A stretch of 64,000 nucleotides of DNA from DATKKG01 sp035543015 (GTDB lineage: Archaea > Thermoproteota > Nitrososphaeria > Conexivisphaerales > DTJL01). A program made the position numbers and the translations under genes. Location: NCBI GenBank assembly GCA_035543015.1, contig DATKKG010000030.1, positions 70,356-134,355 on the forward strand, in the 5' to 3' direction. This document shows, piece by piece, positions 47,541 through 57,021 of the stretch (its first letter is position 1; each line of letters opens with the position of its first letter). The notes under the pieces are model-generated. The model made no database searches. It was not told the DNA's origin and saw only the letters and a list, made by a program, of their open reading frames with translations.

Positions 47541-48038
47541 TTGTTGGGCGAAGTTGTTCGCGGGGTCGGGGAGTACACGCTCCGCAGGTGCTCGGCGGCG
47601 GACATCCCCTCCGTGATACTGGTCAACGAAAGGACCCTGCCGGAGCACTACTCTGACGTCTTCTACTACGATCTTCTGGACGGCTTCCCCGAGGGCTTCC
47701 TGGTGGCGGAGCTGCAGGGGGCCATAGTGGGCTACATGATGAACAGGGTCGAGTTCGGCTTCTCCAACATCAGGGGGTTCAGCCTCACCAAGAAGGCCCA
47801 CGTCGTGTCGGTGGCGGTCCTGCCGGAGCACCAGAGGAAGGGGCTGGGCCAGGCTCTGATGGAGGAGGGGGAGAGGGCCATGGCCGCCAAGGGGTGCAAG
47901 GAGGTCTTCCTCGAGGTCAGGGTGGGGAACGAGGCCGCGACGCAGCTGTACAAGAAGCTGGGGTACGCGGTGACCCAGCGGCTCTATTCATACTACAGGG
48001 ACGGCGAGGACGCCTTCCTTATGTCCAAGGGACTCTAG
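47541..48038 (+). CDS. GNAT N-acetyltransferase (RimI/Ard1-like)
   Basis: 165 residues from a TTG after a purine-rich GGAGGGAAGGA. The acetyl-CoA site is VSVAVLPEHQRKGLGQALM, with the Q/R-x-x-G-x-G motif, and EVRVGNEAATQLYKKLGY is the second hallmark. It resembles archaeal N-terminal acetyltransferases (Ard1/RimI type), which modify many proteins. It is followed after 7 bp by the DNA ligase gene. Confidence 0.85.
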   Translation: MLGEVVRGVGEYTLRRCSAADIPSVILVNERTLPEHYSDVFYYDLLDGFPEGFLVAELQGAIVGYMMNRVEFGFSNIRGFSLTKKAHVVSVAVLPEHQRKGLGQALMEEGERAMAAKGCKEVFLEVRVGNEAATQLYKKLGYAVTQRLYSYYRDGEDAFLMSKGL

Positions 48039-48045
48039 ACCCCAG

Positions 48046-49695
48046 TTGGAAGCCGGCAGCCGAGATTCTTTCAGGGAGTTCGCGGAGGCCCTAGAGCTGG
48101 TTCGACGCACCCCGAGCAGGAACGAAAAGGTCGACATCCTCGGAAGGTACTTCGGTGCCCTGGGACCCGAGTCGCTCGCCGTCGCCGCCCGCTTCATGAT
48201 TGGGAAGGAGGCCTCCGAAGGGGACATAGGGGTGGGCTGGAGGGTGGTCCTGGATGCGCTGGGGGACGTCGTGAAGTTCACGGAGGAGGACATCTCGAAG
48301 AGCTACCTCAGGCATGGCGACCTGGGCAGCGTCGCCGAGGAGCTGATGGCCGGGGGGCAGAGGGCCTCCGTCCTGGCCCACGAACCCATGACCCTTGAAA
48401 GGGTGTCCCGGGCGTTCGACGACATGGCCTCTTCGAAGGGGAGCGGCAGCTCCGTGGGCAAGAGGCGGATCCTCGTGGGGCTCCTTATGGACGCCGAGCC
48501 CGTCGAGGCGAAGTATCTCATCAGGATCATAACCAACGAGACGAGGGTGGGGGCCACCGCAGGCATCGTCGAAGAGGCCCTGGCGAGGGCCTTCGGAGAG
48601 GACCCCGACAAGGTGAGGAACGCCCTCCTGGTGACGGGAGACGTCGGCGTTGTGGCGGGTCTGGCGGCCGGCGGCAGGCTGGGCGAGGCCAGACCGAGGC
48701 TCTTCAGGCCAGTGGCCTTCATGCTCGCGGAGCCGAAGGGGAGCGCCCGGGAGATCGCCGATCACTTCGGCAAGGAGGTGCGTGCCGAGATGAAGTACGA
48801 CGGCATCAGGCTGCAGGCCCACGTTGGCCGCGAAGTCAGGCTCTTCTCCCGGAGGATGGAGGACGTCACGTCCACCATGCCGGAGATCCGCGAGTCGCTG
48901 GCAGGCCTGGGCCACGAGGTCATCCTCGACGGCGAGGCCCTGGGCTTCGACGGAGAGAAGCCCATCGCCTTCGTGCGAATGCAGACGAGGCTCCACCGAA
49001 AGAACATAACCCAAGAGGAGCGCACGAGGACCCCGGTCTTCTACTTCGTCTTCGATCTCCTGTACCTGGACGGCAGGTCGCTCCTGGACGAGAAGCTGGA
49101 GGCCAGGAGGGCGGAGCTGGAGAGGCTGAGGTTCGGCGGCCGCGTCAGGACGGCGCCGCAGGGAGTGGTCTCCACCGCGGAGGAGATCCAGTCGTCGTTC
49201 AGGAGGAGCCGGGATGATGGCTATGAGGGCCTGATCGTCAAGGACCCGGCGTCCCCGTACACGCCCGGGAGACGCGGCGGCCTGTGGGTCAAGCTCAAGG
49301 AGGAGCTGGACACCCTGGACACGGTGGTCGTCGCGGCCGAGTGGGGGAACGGCAAGAGGGCCGGCCTCCTTTCGGACTACACCTTCGCCGTGTGGGACTC
49401 CGGGAGGCTCAAGGTCATTGGGAAGGCCTACTCCGGGCTCACCGACGAGGAGATTGCGTTCATGACGGAGAAGATGAAGGAGCTGGCGATCCGGTGGGAG
49501 GGCCATAGGTGCATAGTAAGGCCCGCCGTGGTCCTCGAAGTCACCTTCGACTCGATCCAGGTGAGCGACCGGCACGATAGCGGGTTCGCCCTGCGGTTCC
49601 CCAGGATCAAGGAGATCAGGCTGGACAAGTCCCCCGACCAGGCCGACGACCTGGACAGGGTGAGGAAGATATACGAAGGGCAGCGGGTGAAGTGA
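48046..49695 (+). CDS. lig: ATP-dependent DNA ligase
   Basis: 549 residues from TTG 48046, seven bases after the GNAT stop. The N-terminal DNA-binding domain (1-210) precedes motif I EMKYDGIR with the adenylated Lys, then EVILDGEALG (motif III region), VFDLLYLDG (motif IIIa), YEGLIVKD (motif IV) and WVKLKEE (motif V). This is the replicative ligase type of archaea. Length is normal. It is convergent with the pilus ATPase gene, 6 bp apart. Confidence 0.95.
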   Translation: MEAGSRDSFREFAEALELVRRTPSRNEKVDILGRYFGALGPESLAVAARFMIGKEASEGDIGVGWRVVLDALGDVVKFTEEDISKSYLRHGDLGSVAEELMAGGQRASVLAHEPMTLERVSRAFDDMASSKGSGSSVGKRRILVGLLMDAEPVEAKYLIRIITNETRVGATAGIVEEALARAFGEDPDKVRNALLVTGDVGVVAGLAAGGRLGEARPRLFRPVAFMLAEPKGSAREIADHFGKEVRAEMKYDGIRLQAHVGREVRLFSRRMEDVTSTMPEIRESLAGLGHEVILDGEALGFDGEKPIAFVRMQTRLHRKNITQEERTRTPVFYFVFDLLYLDGRSLLDEKLEARRAELERLRFGGRVRTAPQGVVSTAEEIQSSFRRSRDDGYEGLIVKDPASPYTPGRRGGLWVKLKEELDTLDTVVVAAEWGNGKRAGLLSDYTFAVWDSGRLKVIGKAYSGLTDEEIAFMTEKMKELAIRWEGHRCIVRPAVVLEVTFDSIQVSDRHDSGFALRFPRIKEIRLDKSPDQADDLDRVRKIYEGQRVK

Positions 49696-49701
49696 TCCTG
49701 C

Positions 49702-51213
49702 TCAGCGTCTGGCCATGTAGTAATCCCTCAGTTTCGTGGCGAGCTCCTCGTAGGAGAACACCTGCTCCCGTACGCGCTCCTCGAGGAAGGCCCTCTTCTC
49801 GTCAACGTCCTTGGCCTGCCTGGCCTGCCCTATGTTGCTGGCCTCGCCCCTGCGCCAGAACTTGACCGCGAAGTCGCGTCCTCCTTCGTAGATGTCACCC
49901 GTCCTCCTGAAGATGGTCCTCCAGCCGTCCTGATACTCGGAGACCCTGAGCACGGTCCTGGCGCTGACGCCGGGGGTGCGAGACACGAACACGACGGCGT
50001 CGATCAGGCTGAGCAGGCTGAGGGGGATGTTGAGGGGCGGCTGTGTGAGCCTGGCCCAGAGGGCGTCTTCGTCCGTGGCGTGGAAGGTCGCCATGCAGCC
50101 GTGGCCGGTGGACGCGGACTGGAAGAGCACGCTGGTCTCTTCGCCCCTGGCCTCGCCCAGGATCACGTAGTCGGGCCTCTCCCTGAGGCTGAGCCTGACG
50201 AGCTCGAAGAGGCCGACTCGGCCGAAACCGCTCAGGGCCCCCGTCCTCGTATGGAGGGCCTTCCACCCGGGGTTCTGGAGGTTGATCTCCCTGACGTCCT
50301 CGATGGTGACCACCTTCCAGTTCGGGTTCATCAGGGAAGCGAGGGAGTTGAGGATGGTGGTCTTGCCGGAGGCGCTGGCGCCCACGATGAACACGAAACC
50401 CTTCAGCTCGAGAAGGCTCCACAGGAAGGCGGCGACGTCTGAGCTCAGGGTCCCCATGTGTATCAGCTCCGTGATGGAGAAGGGCTTGGACCTGAACTTC
50501 CTGACAGTGAAGCTGCTGCCGAAGCTGGAGACCTCGTCGCGCCACGTGCAGCTCAGTCGGTAGCCCTCCGGGAGGGTGGCGTCGACCATGGGGGTGGCGG
50601 CCGAGACGAAAGCGCCGCTCCGGTTCGCGAGGCGAAGGGCCGCCGAGTCGAGCGATTCATGGGTGCCGAAGCGCAGGCTTCCCTCCAGCCAGTCGAATTC
50701 GTTGCGCAGGGAGTGCCAGACGCGTACGTTCCTCCCCACGCCGTCGCATGAGATGTCTTCGATGTAGGGGTCCCTCAGGTAGGGGTCGAGGAGGCCGTAG
50801 CCCATCAGGTCGCGGCTCAGGTAGTAGCCCGCCGTACGTATCTGCGCCTCGGTGGCGTCGAGAAGGGGGCCCGCCGCCTTGACTCCGAGGAGGAGGAACC
50901 CCAGGGGATCCTCGGCCAGTATCTCGTTTCCCGGCATGGAAGAATACGTCTTTGCGACGGCTTCCTCGATGCGGTGCTTGAGGTCCAGGTCCACGGGCGG
51001 CTCCTTGACGACGTAGTATCCCTTTCCTCCCAGGCTGGCGATGGTGACCTCGAGGGCGATGTCGGCGGGGAGGGAACGGCCTCCGGGGATGGAATAGGCG
51101 AAACGGTATTCGGCTTCGGCCTTCGCGCCCTTGGGCAGGTCCGCAGGCAGGCTCACCACCTCGTAGTCGACGAGCCCCTTCCGGCCTCCCCTTGGGAGCC
51201 TGGGCAGCATCAA
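49702..51213 (-). CDS. Type IV pilus/type II secretion ATPase (GspE/FlaI family)
   Basis: 503 residues from TTG 51213, overlapping the preceding stop (TTGA); ATG 51210 is the alternative. Walker A is GASASGKTT, the Asp box region is VTIEDVREI, Walker B is VILGEARGEE and the His box is ATFHATDED. An N-terminal domain of about 200 residues precedes the ATPase core, as in archaeal pilus ATPases. It drives pilin assembly. It is the last gene of a six-gene minus-strand operon with pilin-like proteins and the platform protein. Confidence 0.92.
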   Translation of the reverse strand: MMLPRLPRGGRKGLVDYEVVSLPADLPKGAKAEAEYRFAYSIPGGRSLPADIALEVTIASLGGKGYYVVKEPPVDLDLKHRIEEAVAKTYSSMPGNEILAEDPLGFLLLGVKAAGPLLDATEAQIRTAGYYLSRDLMGYGLLDPYLRDPYIEDISCDGVGRNVRVWHSLRNEFDWLEGSLRFGTHESLDSAALRLANRSGAFVSAATPMVDATLPEGYRLSCTWRDEVSSFGSSFTVRKFRSKPFSITELIHMGTLSSDVAAFLWSLLELKGFVFIVGASASGKTTILNSLASLMNPNWKVVTIEDVREINLQNPGWKALHTRTGALSGFGRVGLFELVRLSLRERPDYVILGEARGEETSVLFQSASTGHGCMATFHATDEDALWARLTQPPLNIPLSLLSLIDAVVFVSRTPGVSARTVLRVSEYQDGWRTIFRRTGDIYEGGRDFAVKFWRRGEASNIGQARQAKDVDEKRAFLEERVREQVFSYEELATKLRDYYMARR

Positions 51214-52889
51214 GGCCCGAACACCTTGACGTAGGAGCTTCCGTCCGGGGCCACGACGAGGGCGACCACCGTGGAGTTGGAGACGAGGACCACCGGGTTG
51301 GAGCTCTTCGGTTGCGGCTCGTAGGAATCGAAGGCTATGGTCTTGTAGAGCGTAAGGTTACAGTCGTAGAAGTAGGCGCCGGCGTAGGTCGGGTAGACCA
51401 GGCCAGTGCCGGGCACGAGGTAGAAGTCGGTGATGGTCGTGTAGTCGGAAGCGACCAGGGGGACCGCGCCTCCCAGCTTGAGGGCCGACGGCAGCGAGGA
51501 GATGGAGGCGGAGGCGGAGAGGTTCCCGGCGATCGAGAGGACCTGAACCGTGCCATGAAGGTCGTCCTGAAGCACCAAACGGTCCGAGTCGAGGAAACCG
51601 AGGTGGAAGGACTTGTACGGAGACATGTTGGAGGTGTAGGTGCCGTTGAAGAGCAGCTTCCTCGCCTGGAGCTTGCCCGTGTCCAGGCTGTAGACGTCGA
51701 GCAGAACGTAGGCGTTGGTCGGGCTCCGCATGGCGACCCTCACCGCCAGGGTGTTGCCATAGACGCAGGATGAGTTCGCCCATCCCGCGGGGTCCTCCGC
51801 CAGGTACGGGAAGGCCGGATAGTTCGAGCTTACGTTGTAGAGGGCGGCCGATGACAGGCCGGTCGAGTTCCACTTCAGTAGGCGGATGAACATGCTGGAG
51901 TAGGGGTAGGCGTTCGTGGTGGGGAAGGTCCCCGTGGTCTCGTATGAATAGGAGTCTCCGAAGCCGAACTCCGCCACGAACGTGCCGTTGGATTCCTCGA
52001 CGGTGGACCCCTGGAAGCGTTCGTTGTTCCTTGCGGGGAAGGCTCCGGGGTCGTAGGTCGTCAGGAGCGTGCCGTTGGAAGTTATGGGCCTGTAGCCGTA
52101 CCAGAAGTAGTCGTACGTGGAGTTGGGCTGGGCGTAGCGTATGTCCGTGGCCAGGAACCCCGCCTGGCCGGACTTGAACAGGATGGGACCGCTGCTGTTG
52201 AGGAGGACCTTCTGCGCCTGCGGCGCCTGAAGGCGGAAGGGCGTGATGCTGGCGAAGTACGTCCCGTAGTAATACTCGGTGCAGAAGAGGGTGTAGTTGG
52301 GGTCGGCGGTGGGGAGCAGCATCGTGGTGAGAGACGTGGGGCTGCTCTGGTAGTCCGCAGGATAGGCCACGGTCCAATCCGAGCTCCCCGACGGCTCCGC
52401 CTTGCTCGTCACTCCGAGGGAGCTGGAGTACAGAGGGTAGAGGACGAAGTAGGAGCGCGGAACCATGGGGGAATAGAGGAGGCTGACGTTCGACGGAAGG
52501 GTCTCCACGGGCTGGACGGAGGAGGGGTCGGCGGAGAAGACGTTGCCGAGGGAGGTCACGACGTAGTCGGTGGAGGACCCGACGGCGGAGCCCGTCCAGG
52601 TGGAACCGGGCTGAAGGACCTGGCCGAGTGACACGTCGGAGGAGTTGGTGTGGATGAAGGCGAGGGTGACTGTGACGGTTCCGACGTTCCGGATCGCGAG
52701 CGACGGGCCGTCCTGCGACACGGAGAGCTTCTCCAGCTCCCTCTGCTGCTCCTGCTGAATGGAGTTCATGTTCCCCTGGACGCTTCGAAGCACCCCCTGC
52801 TCCATCCCGAGGCCTACGAGGAGGGTGGAGATCATCAGGGCCAGCATGATCGCCATGGCGTAGATCTGGCCCACGGCGCGGCGAGTCAA
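51210..52889 (-). CDS. Large pilin-like exported protein, possible pilus tip adhesin
   Basis: 559 residues from TTG 52889, which overlaps the upstream stop by 4 bp. A short basic segment (MTRRAVGQ) and a hydrophobic helix (about 9-30) resemble a type IV pilin N-terminus, followed by a Gln/Glu-rich helix (NMNSIQQEQQRELEKL). The remaining 500 residues are beta-rich, Tyr/Ser/Asn-rich, with many sequons, and may form a propeller or adhesin domain. Between the ATPase and small pilin genes, it is probably a minor pilin carrying an adhesin. No specific family recognised. Confidence 0.7.
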   Translation of the reverse strand: MTRRAVGQIYAMAIMLALMISTLLVGLGMEQGVLRSVQGNMNSIQQEQQRELEKLSVSQDGPSLAIRNVGTVTVTLAFIHTNSSDVSLGQVLQPGSTWTGSAVGSSTDYVVTSLGNVFSADPSSVQPVETLPSNVSLLYSPMVPRSYFVLYPLYSSSLGVTSKAEPSGSSDWTVAYPADYQSSPTSLTTMLLPTADPNYTLFCTEYYYGTYFASITPFRLQAPQAQKVLLNSSGPILFKSGQAGFLATDIRYAQPNSTYDYFWYGYRPITSNGTLLTTYDPGAFPARNNERFQGSTVEESNGTFVAEFGFGDSYSYETTGTFPTTNAYPYSSMFIRLLKWNSTGLSSAALYNVSSNYPAFPYLAEDPAGWANSSCVYGNTLAVRVAMRSPTNAYVLLDVYSLDTGKLQARKLLFNGTYTSNMSPYKSFHLGFLDSDRLVLQDDLHGTVQVLSIAGNLSASASISSLPSALKLGGAVPLVASDYTTITDFYLVPGTGLVYPTYAGAYFYDCNLTLYKTIAFDSYEPQPKSSNPVVLVSNSTVVALVVAPDGSSYVKVFGP

Positions 52890-53308
52890 GGTCCGAGAAC
52901 CACCTGGACCTTCAGCATGCCGTCGAAGTAGACGACCGACGAGTTGGACGCGTTTACCGAGAGGACGTACATGCGACCCGGCTGGAGCAGCGACGAAGCC
53001 GAGCCCGAGACCGACTCCGTGAGTCGCCACTGGCCGGGCAGCACCAGGGAGCCGTCGGCGTAGACCTGTGTCACGTTGCAGGGGGATCCGGAGTTCAGAA
53101 GCCACACCCTGGACGGGGAGCCGACCGAAGAGCCCACCACGTAGACCCTGAGCGAGGTCAGCTGGGAGGCCTCCCCTGTCAGGAAGGCGTTCTGGTTCGA
53201 GTATCCGTTCAGCCATCCATAATACGTCACCGCCAGGCCGCCCGAGAGGCCGATGGTGACGCCCAGGAGGGCGAGGGCCGCGACGATCTCGGACACACCC
53301 TTCCTAGC
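52886..53308 (-). CDS. Archaeal type IV pilin-like protein
   Basis: 140 residues from ATG 53308; the frame allows an ATG 12 bases earlier. The N-terminus MARKGVSEIVAALALLGVTIG fits the class III signal: basic residues, a cleavage site before the hydrophobic helix, and the ISEI/VSEI pattern of archaeal pilins. The rest is a small beta domain with sequons. The start overlaps the upstream gene by 5 bp and the stop overlaps the next start by 4 bp. Confidence 0.78.
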   Translation of the reverse strand, partial: ARKGVSEIVAALALLGVTIGLSGGLAVTYYGWLNGYSNQNAFLTGEASQLTSLRVYVVGSSVGSPSRVWLLNSGSPCNVTQVYADGSLVLPGQWRLTESVSGSASSLLQPGRMYVLSVNASNSSVVYFDGMLKVQVVLGP

Positions 53309-53951
53309 CATAGACCACACCTTCCGCCGTCCCCCCTGAATAGAGGAGGGTCACGGCGAGCGTCGAACCCGGCTCCAGGGGAAGGAGGAGGCTGAACGAG
53401 CTGGACGGCTTCGTGAGGTCGTCGGGGCTGGCGAACGGCATCGGGTCCACCCCTGACTCCCTGGACGCGCTGAATGAAGGGGCGGAGAGCGAGTAGTTGC
53501 CCGATGCCACGACGATTAGCGAATGGCGGCCACGGGCGGCCCAGTACGATGTGGACAGGTAGCCGTCCACGACGGCGGAGCTCACGTTCGTGACCGTGAG
53601 GGTCCCCTGGGCGGGGAGGACGACGGAGAAGAACTCTATGCCGCCGGCGGCGGGGACGTAGTTCCCGTCGGTCCCCAGGGAAAGGTAGCCCTTCCAGGTC
53701 CCATTCAGCAGGAGGCCGCTGACCACGACGTCCCTGTCGAACTGGAACTGGGCGGTGACCTGTTCGAAGCCCTTCCCTGAATCCACGGAACGGTAGCTGA
53801 ACTGGAAGGCCGCTGGCGCAGCCAGACGAAACGAGGAGGAGTAGCCCTCATAGAGGGCCATCGAAAGGCCGAGGGCGGCCGAGATGAGGACGAGCACGGC
53901 GAAGTAGGTGGAGAGCGCCCTGCGTCCGCGAGAAAAAGGAGGAGGGGGCAT
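53304..53951 (-). CDS. Pilin-like protein (minor pilin)
   Basis: 215 residues. The N-terminus MPPPPFSRGRRALSTYFAVLVLISAALG has a basic stretch followed by a hydrophobic helix, similar to prepilins, then a beta-rich exported domain (about 40-215) with sequons. Located within the pilus operon and overlapping the next pilin gene, it is probably a minor pilin. Processing by the divergent prepilin peptidase is inferred. Confidence 0.65.
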   Translation of the reverse strand: MPPPPFSRGRRALSTYFAVLVLISAALGLSMALYEGYSSSFRLAAPAAFQFSYRSVDSGKGFEQVTAQFQFDRDVVVSGLLLNGTWKGYLSLGTDGNYVPAAGGIEFFSVVLPAQGTLTVTNVSSAVVDGYLSTSYWAARGRHSLIVVASGNYSLSAPSFSASRESGVDPMPFASPDDLTKPSSSFSLLLPLEPGSTLAVTLLYSGGTAEGVVYG

Positions 53952-53973
53952 GTTCTTTCCTATGCCTCCCTTC

Positions 53974-54417
53974 CTACATGGTGATGGAGATCGTCTTCGA
54001 GATTACGTCGCCCACCAAGGTTACGTAGATGACGTCGCCCGTGTTGAGGCTGAACGTCGTGCCGTTGTTAATCACGTAGCCGACGCTGGCCACCTGCCCG
54101 GGCTTGATCAGGGGCCCGGGACCGTAGAACAGGATGTAGGTGAAGGTGGTGTTGTCCAGCGTCAGGGTGAAGGTGCGATCGGAGACCTTCACGATCGACT
54201 TGCTCATGTTCACGTTGACGTTGCCGTCGTTGCGGATGTTGAGGGTGAAAGTCTTGAGGTCAGGAGAGATCGTGTAGTCGACCAGGGAGAGGGAAGGATT
54301 CCTGGTGCTGGCGTTCACGTAGTCCCTCACCTGGTTGAAGAACAGTCCCCCGATCACGACTGTGGCGACGATAAGGATGGCGGTGGCGATGAAAGGGCTG
54401 ATTGCCCTCCTCTTCAA
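53974..54417 (-). CDS. Archaeal type IV pilin
   Basis: 147 residues. The N-terminus MKRRAISPFIATAILIVATV is a textbook archaeal class III signal (KRRAISPFIAT), cleaved after the basic residues. The exported part is a beta sandwich with several N-x-S/T sequons and a GPLIKPGQVASVGYVI block resembling DUF1628 pilins. It is second in the operon after the platform gene and the best candidate for the major pilin. Confidence 0.85.
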   Translation of the reverse strand: MKRRAISPFIATAILIVATVVIGGLFFNQVRDYVNASTRNPSLSLVDYTISPDLKTFTLNIRNDGNVNVNMSKSIVKVSDRTFTLTLDNTTFTYILFYGPGPLIKPGQVASVGYVINNGTTFSLNTGDVIYVTLVGDVISKTISITM

Positions 54418-54466
54418 GGCTCAATATCACCGAGCAGTAGCGATTCGATCCATTTAACGACAGGCG

Positions 54467-56314
54467 TCAGGCCAGGCCGTAGACCACAAGAGAGACCAGG
54501 GTGGCCGCCATCGTAGCCAGCGCCACCGGTGTGGCCTTAATAGTCAGCCCGGCGAGTTTGCTTGAAATCACCGCGGCGAGGGCGGAGACCTCGACGAACG
54601 CGAGAAGCACGCTCTGAAGAGGAAGCGCCTGCAATGCCAGGGCCATGGCGGGCTGCTGCGCGTCGCTGACGAAGCCTGCCTGCAGATTCGTTATCACGCT
54701 CACGCCACCGAGGGTCACGAAGGGGAGCGAGGCGGACAGGGCCGCCGTCCATAGGGCCTCCCTGCGCACCGCAGCCCACGAGTCGACGTACTTCGTCAGG
54801 AAGGAGCGGAACCTCTCGACGATCTCGAGTCCGCCTCCCAGGACCATGGCATGGCCCATGATCACGAACGAGGCTCGGGCCACCCAGGACCTCGAGTCGA
54901 CCCTGGCCCCGGCTTCCGGCGGCGGGAGCCCGAGCCCGATCTGGCCTGTGAAGTCCCTCATGAGCCTGGTGAAGGAGGGGGAAAGGCCTCCCCTGGAAGC
55001 TTCGTCCAGGGCTTCGTGAACGCTCTTCCCGACGCGCAGGGACTCGACGAGGGAGGTCATCATCTTGAGGCACTCCCTTTCGTCACGCCTGGCCGCGTTG
55101 GCTCCGACCTGGTATTCGACCGAGAGCGGCACGAGCAGGGCGACGGCGCCCGCCGTCAGGGAAAGGGGCACGGATGACAGAGGCTCGGACAGGAGGACCA
55201 CCGCGGCCGCGGCGGCCAGCCCCAGGGGGAGGCCCCAGTTAACGGTCACCAGGTCCTTGACGGGAGGGAGGTAGAGGTCCACCAGGGTCAGGGCCACCAG
55301 GGAGGCAACAGGAAGGGACACGGCGAGGGCGTACAGGGTGTACGAACCGTTGAGGCCTATGACGGAAATGGTCAGGGCGACCGAGGGGGCCAGAGCCAGC
55401 GTCAGGAGGAGCACTTCGGCGATCCCCCTCGTGGCTCTCACGCGGCCCAGGCGCGTCTCCTCGAACCGGGATAGCGAGCGGTCCGTCTGCTCCATGAGGT
55501 AGGCGTTGGCGTCGCCCCCCGTGGCCGCGACCGTCACGTAGCCGTCTATGATCTCGCTGAGGGCAGCGTCCTTCTGGCGCGACGCGAACCGACCGAGGGT
55601 CTTTGCGGGGGCAGGGCTTGAGAAGAGCCTTTCCCGGAGGAAGGTCAGCCTTGCGAGGCCCAGACCCTTGAAGACCTTCGCGGTGGCGGACGTCATGGAC
55701 TCGAGGGCGGCCTCGATGCCTCTGTGGCCGGCGGACGAGTAGAAGGAAGCCAGGATCATGAGGAAGGGAAGCTCGGATTCGAAGGTGCGAGCGGAGTCGT
55801 CCCTGAAGACCGCGAAGTAGATGCTGGCGACCAGCAGGACGGCTGAGGCCATCAGGATGATGAGTTGGCCGGTCAGCAGTGAGGTCGCAACAAGGCAGCC
55901 GGCGGCCAGGAGGAGCAAGTTGGAGGCGTAGGCTTCGGCGAACATCGACCTTTTGGCGGCGCCCCTGCCGGGAGGCAGGGCGAGGAAGGCATTGAGGAGG
56001 CGCTGGACGGAACGTCCCGCCCGGTACGACAGGCCCTCCAGGGAGTCGAGCAGCACAGCCAAGGCGGGCAGCAGGACGAACGGCGAGGCAAACCCGACGA
56101 GCGAGACGAAGGCCCATGCGGAAGCGTAGGAGAGGCGGAACACCCGTTCGACCTTGGAGCCGCCAAGGCCTACGGAGAGGACGGACAGCATCAGAGCGCA
56201 CTCTGCGGCGTCGGTCTCGTACCCGCCCCCTGCCGGGGTCAGGGAGAGCAGGGCGGAGAGAAGGAACAGCCCCGCCGCTGCGGAGGCCACGGCGCTGGAG
56301 AAGTGTCTTGCCAC
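54467..56314 (-). CDS. Pilus assembly platform protein (FlaJ/TadC-like, T2SSF domains)
   Basis: 615 residues from GTG 56314; a TATA (TTATATCC, about 56336-56344) is centred 26 bp upstream, which rejects the longer frame up to 56452. Two membrane/cytoplasmic halves are seen, each with a T2SSF-like helical region (about 210-290 and 440-520: MTSLVESLRVGKSVHEALDE, GLGLPPPEAGARVDSRSW), and about ten membrane helices. It anchors the ATPase and recruits pilins. It is the first gene of the operon and diverges from the prepilin peptidase. Confidence 0.88.
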   Translation of the reverse strand: MARHFSSAVASAAAGLFLLSALLSLTPAGGGYETDAAECALMLSVLSVGLGGSKVERVFRLSYASAWAFVSLVGFASPFVLLPALAVLLDSLEGLSYRAGRSVQRLLNAFLALPPGRGAAKRSMFAEAYASNLLLLAAGCLVATSLLTGQLIILMASAVLLVASIYFAVFRDDSARTFESELPFLMILASFYSSAGHRGIEAALESMTSATAKVFKGLGLARLTFLRERLFSSPAPAKTLGRFASRQKDAALSEIIDGYVTVAATGGDANAYLMEQTDRSLSRFEETRLGRVRATRGIAEVLLLTLALAPSVALTISVIGLNGSYTLYALAVSLPVASLVALTLVDLYLPPVKDLVTVNWGLPLGLAAAAAVVLLSEPLSSVPLSLTAGAVALLVPLSVEYQVGANAARRDERECLKMMTSLVESLRVGKSVHEALDEASRGGLSPSFTRLMRDFTGQIGLGLPPPEAGARVDSRSWVARASFVIMGHAMVLGGGLEIVERFRSFLTKYVDSWAAVRREALWTAALSASLPFVTLGGVSVITNLQAGFVSDAQQPAMALALQALPLQSVLLAFVEVSALAAVISSKLAGLTIKATPVALATMAATLVSLVVYGLA

Positions 56315-56412
56315 ATTCTGAGACAAGCTGGCAGGATATAACGACGCGCATGGTGAGAGGGGAGCGCGGGTCCATCCTCCCTCCACAGGCTTAATTACCT
56401 GAGAGAGATGAC

Positions 56413-57021
56413 ATGCGGGAGGACGTCCCGATGTACACCGAGATGCTCGCATCCATCACATTCGCGCTCGTTGCCTACCAAGACTTCAAGGAGAGGATGG
56501 TCTCGGACTACGTGTGGATCCCCGTGATAGTCGCGGGGGTGGTGATGCTATGGGAGAGGCCCGACGTCTGGCAGTTCTCGCTGGCCAAGGTTGGCATCTT
56601 CGCGGCCCTCGGCCTGCTCTCCATAGCTCTGGGGCTCTTCGGCCAGGCGGACGGCCTGACGATCATCGCCATGTCAGTGGGGACCGCACCGCTCTCCCCG
56701 ATCCCCCAGCTGTTCGGCGCCGCCGTAGTGGCGATCGCCCACATCGGCTACCTCACCATCCGGCACGGCTCGCTCAAGATAGAGAAGAGCATGCCCGTCG
56801 AAGAGGCCGTCAAGCAGAACGTGTGGATACCGCTCGAAGTGACCTGCGAAGGGAAGACCGTGGAGCTGGAGGGGTCCCCCGAGAAGGCCTGGGACGCCCT
56901 GCAGGGCTACCTGGGCAAGGGGGCGACTGTAAAAGCGTCGTACGGGGTCCCGTTCGCGGGGTATCTGGCCGTAGGCTACATCGCGGCGTTCGCCGCTCAG
57001 GTCGTCCTCGGGATCCTCTAG
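56413..57021 (+). CDS. Prepilin peptidase (A24 family, FlaK/PibD-like)
   Basis: 202 residues; ATG 56431 is also possible. The first catalytic Asp is in AYQDFKERMVSD and the second in GQADGLTI, corresponding to the GxGD motif with Ala in place of the second Gly. Membrane helices precede and follow them, and a soluble segment (about 125-170) precedes a last helix. It should cleave the class III signals of the pilins in the divergent operon. A TATA-like CTTAATTAC lies near 56391-56399. Confidence 0.85.
   Translation: MREDVPMYTEMLASITFALVAYQDFKERMVSDYVWIPVIVAGVVMLWERPDVWQFSLAKVGIFAALGLLSIALGLFGQADGLTIIAMSVGTAPLSPIPQLFGAAVVAIAHIGYLTIRHGSLKIEKSMPVEEAVKQNVWIPLEVTCEGKTVELEGSPEKAWDALQGYLGKGATVKASYGVPFAGYLAVGYIAAFAAQVVLGIL

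Noticed and set aside
48091..49575. A 494-codon open frame on the minus strand
   Set aside because: It is antisense to the complete DNA ligase gene and is a composition shadow.
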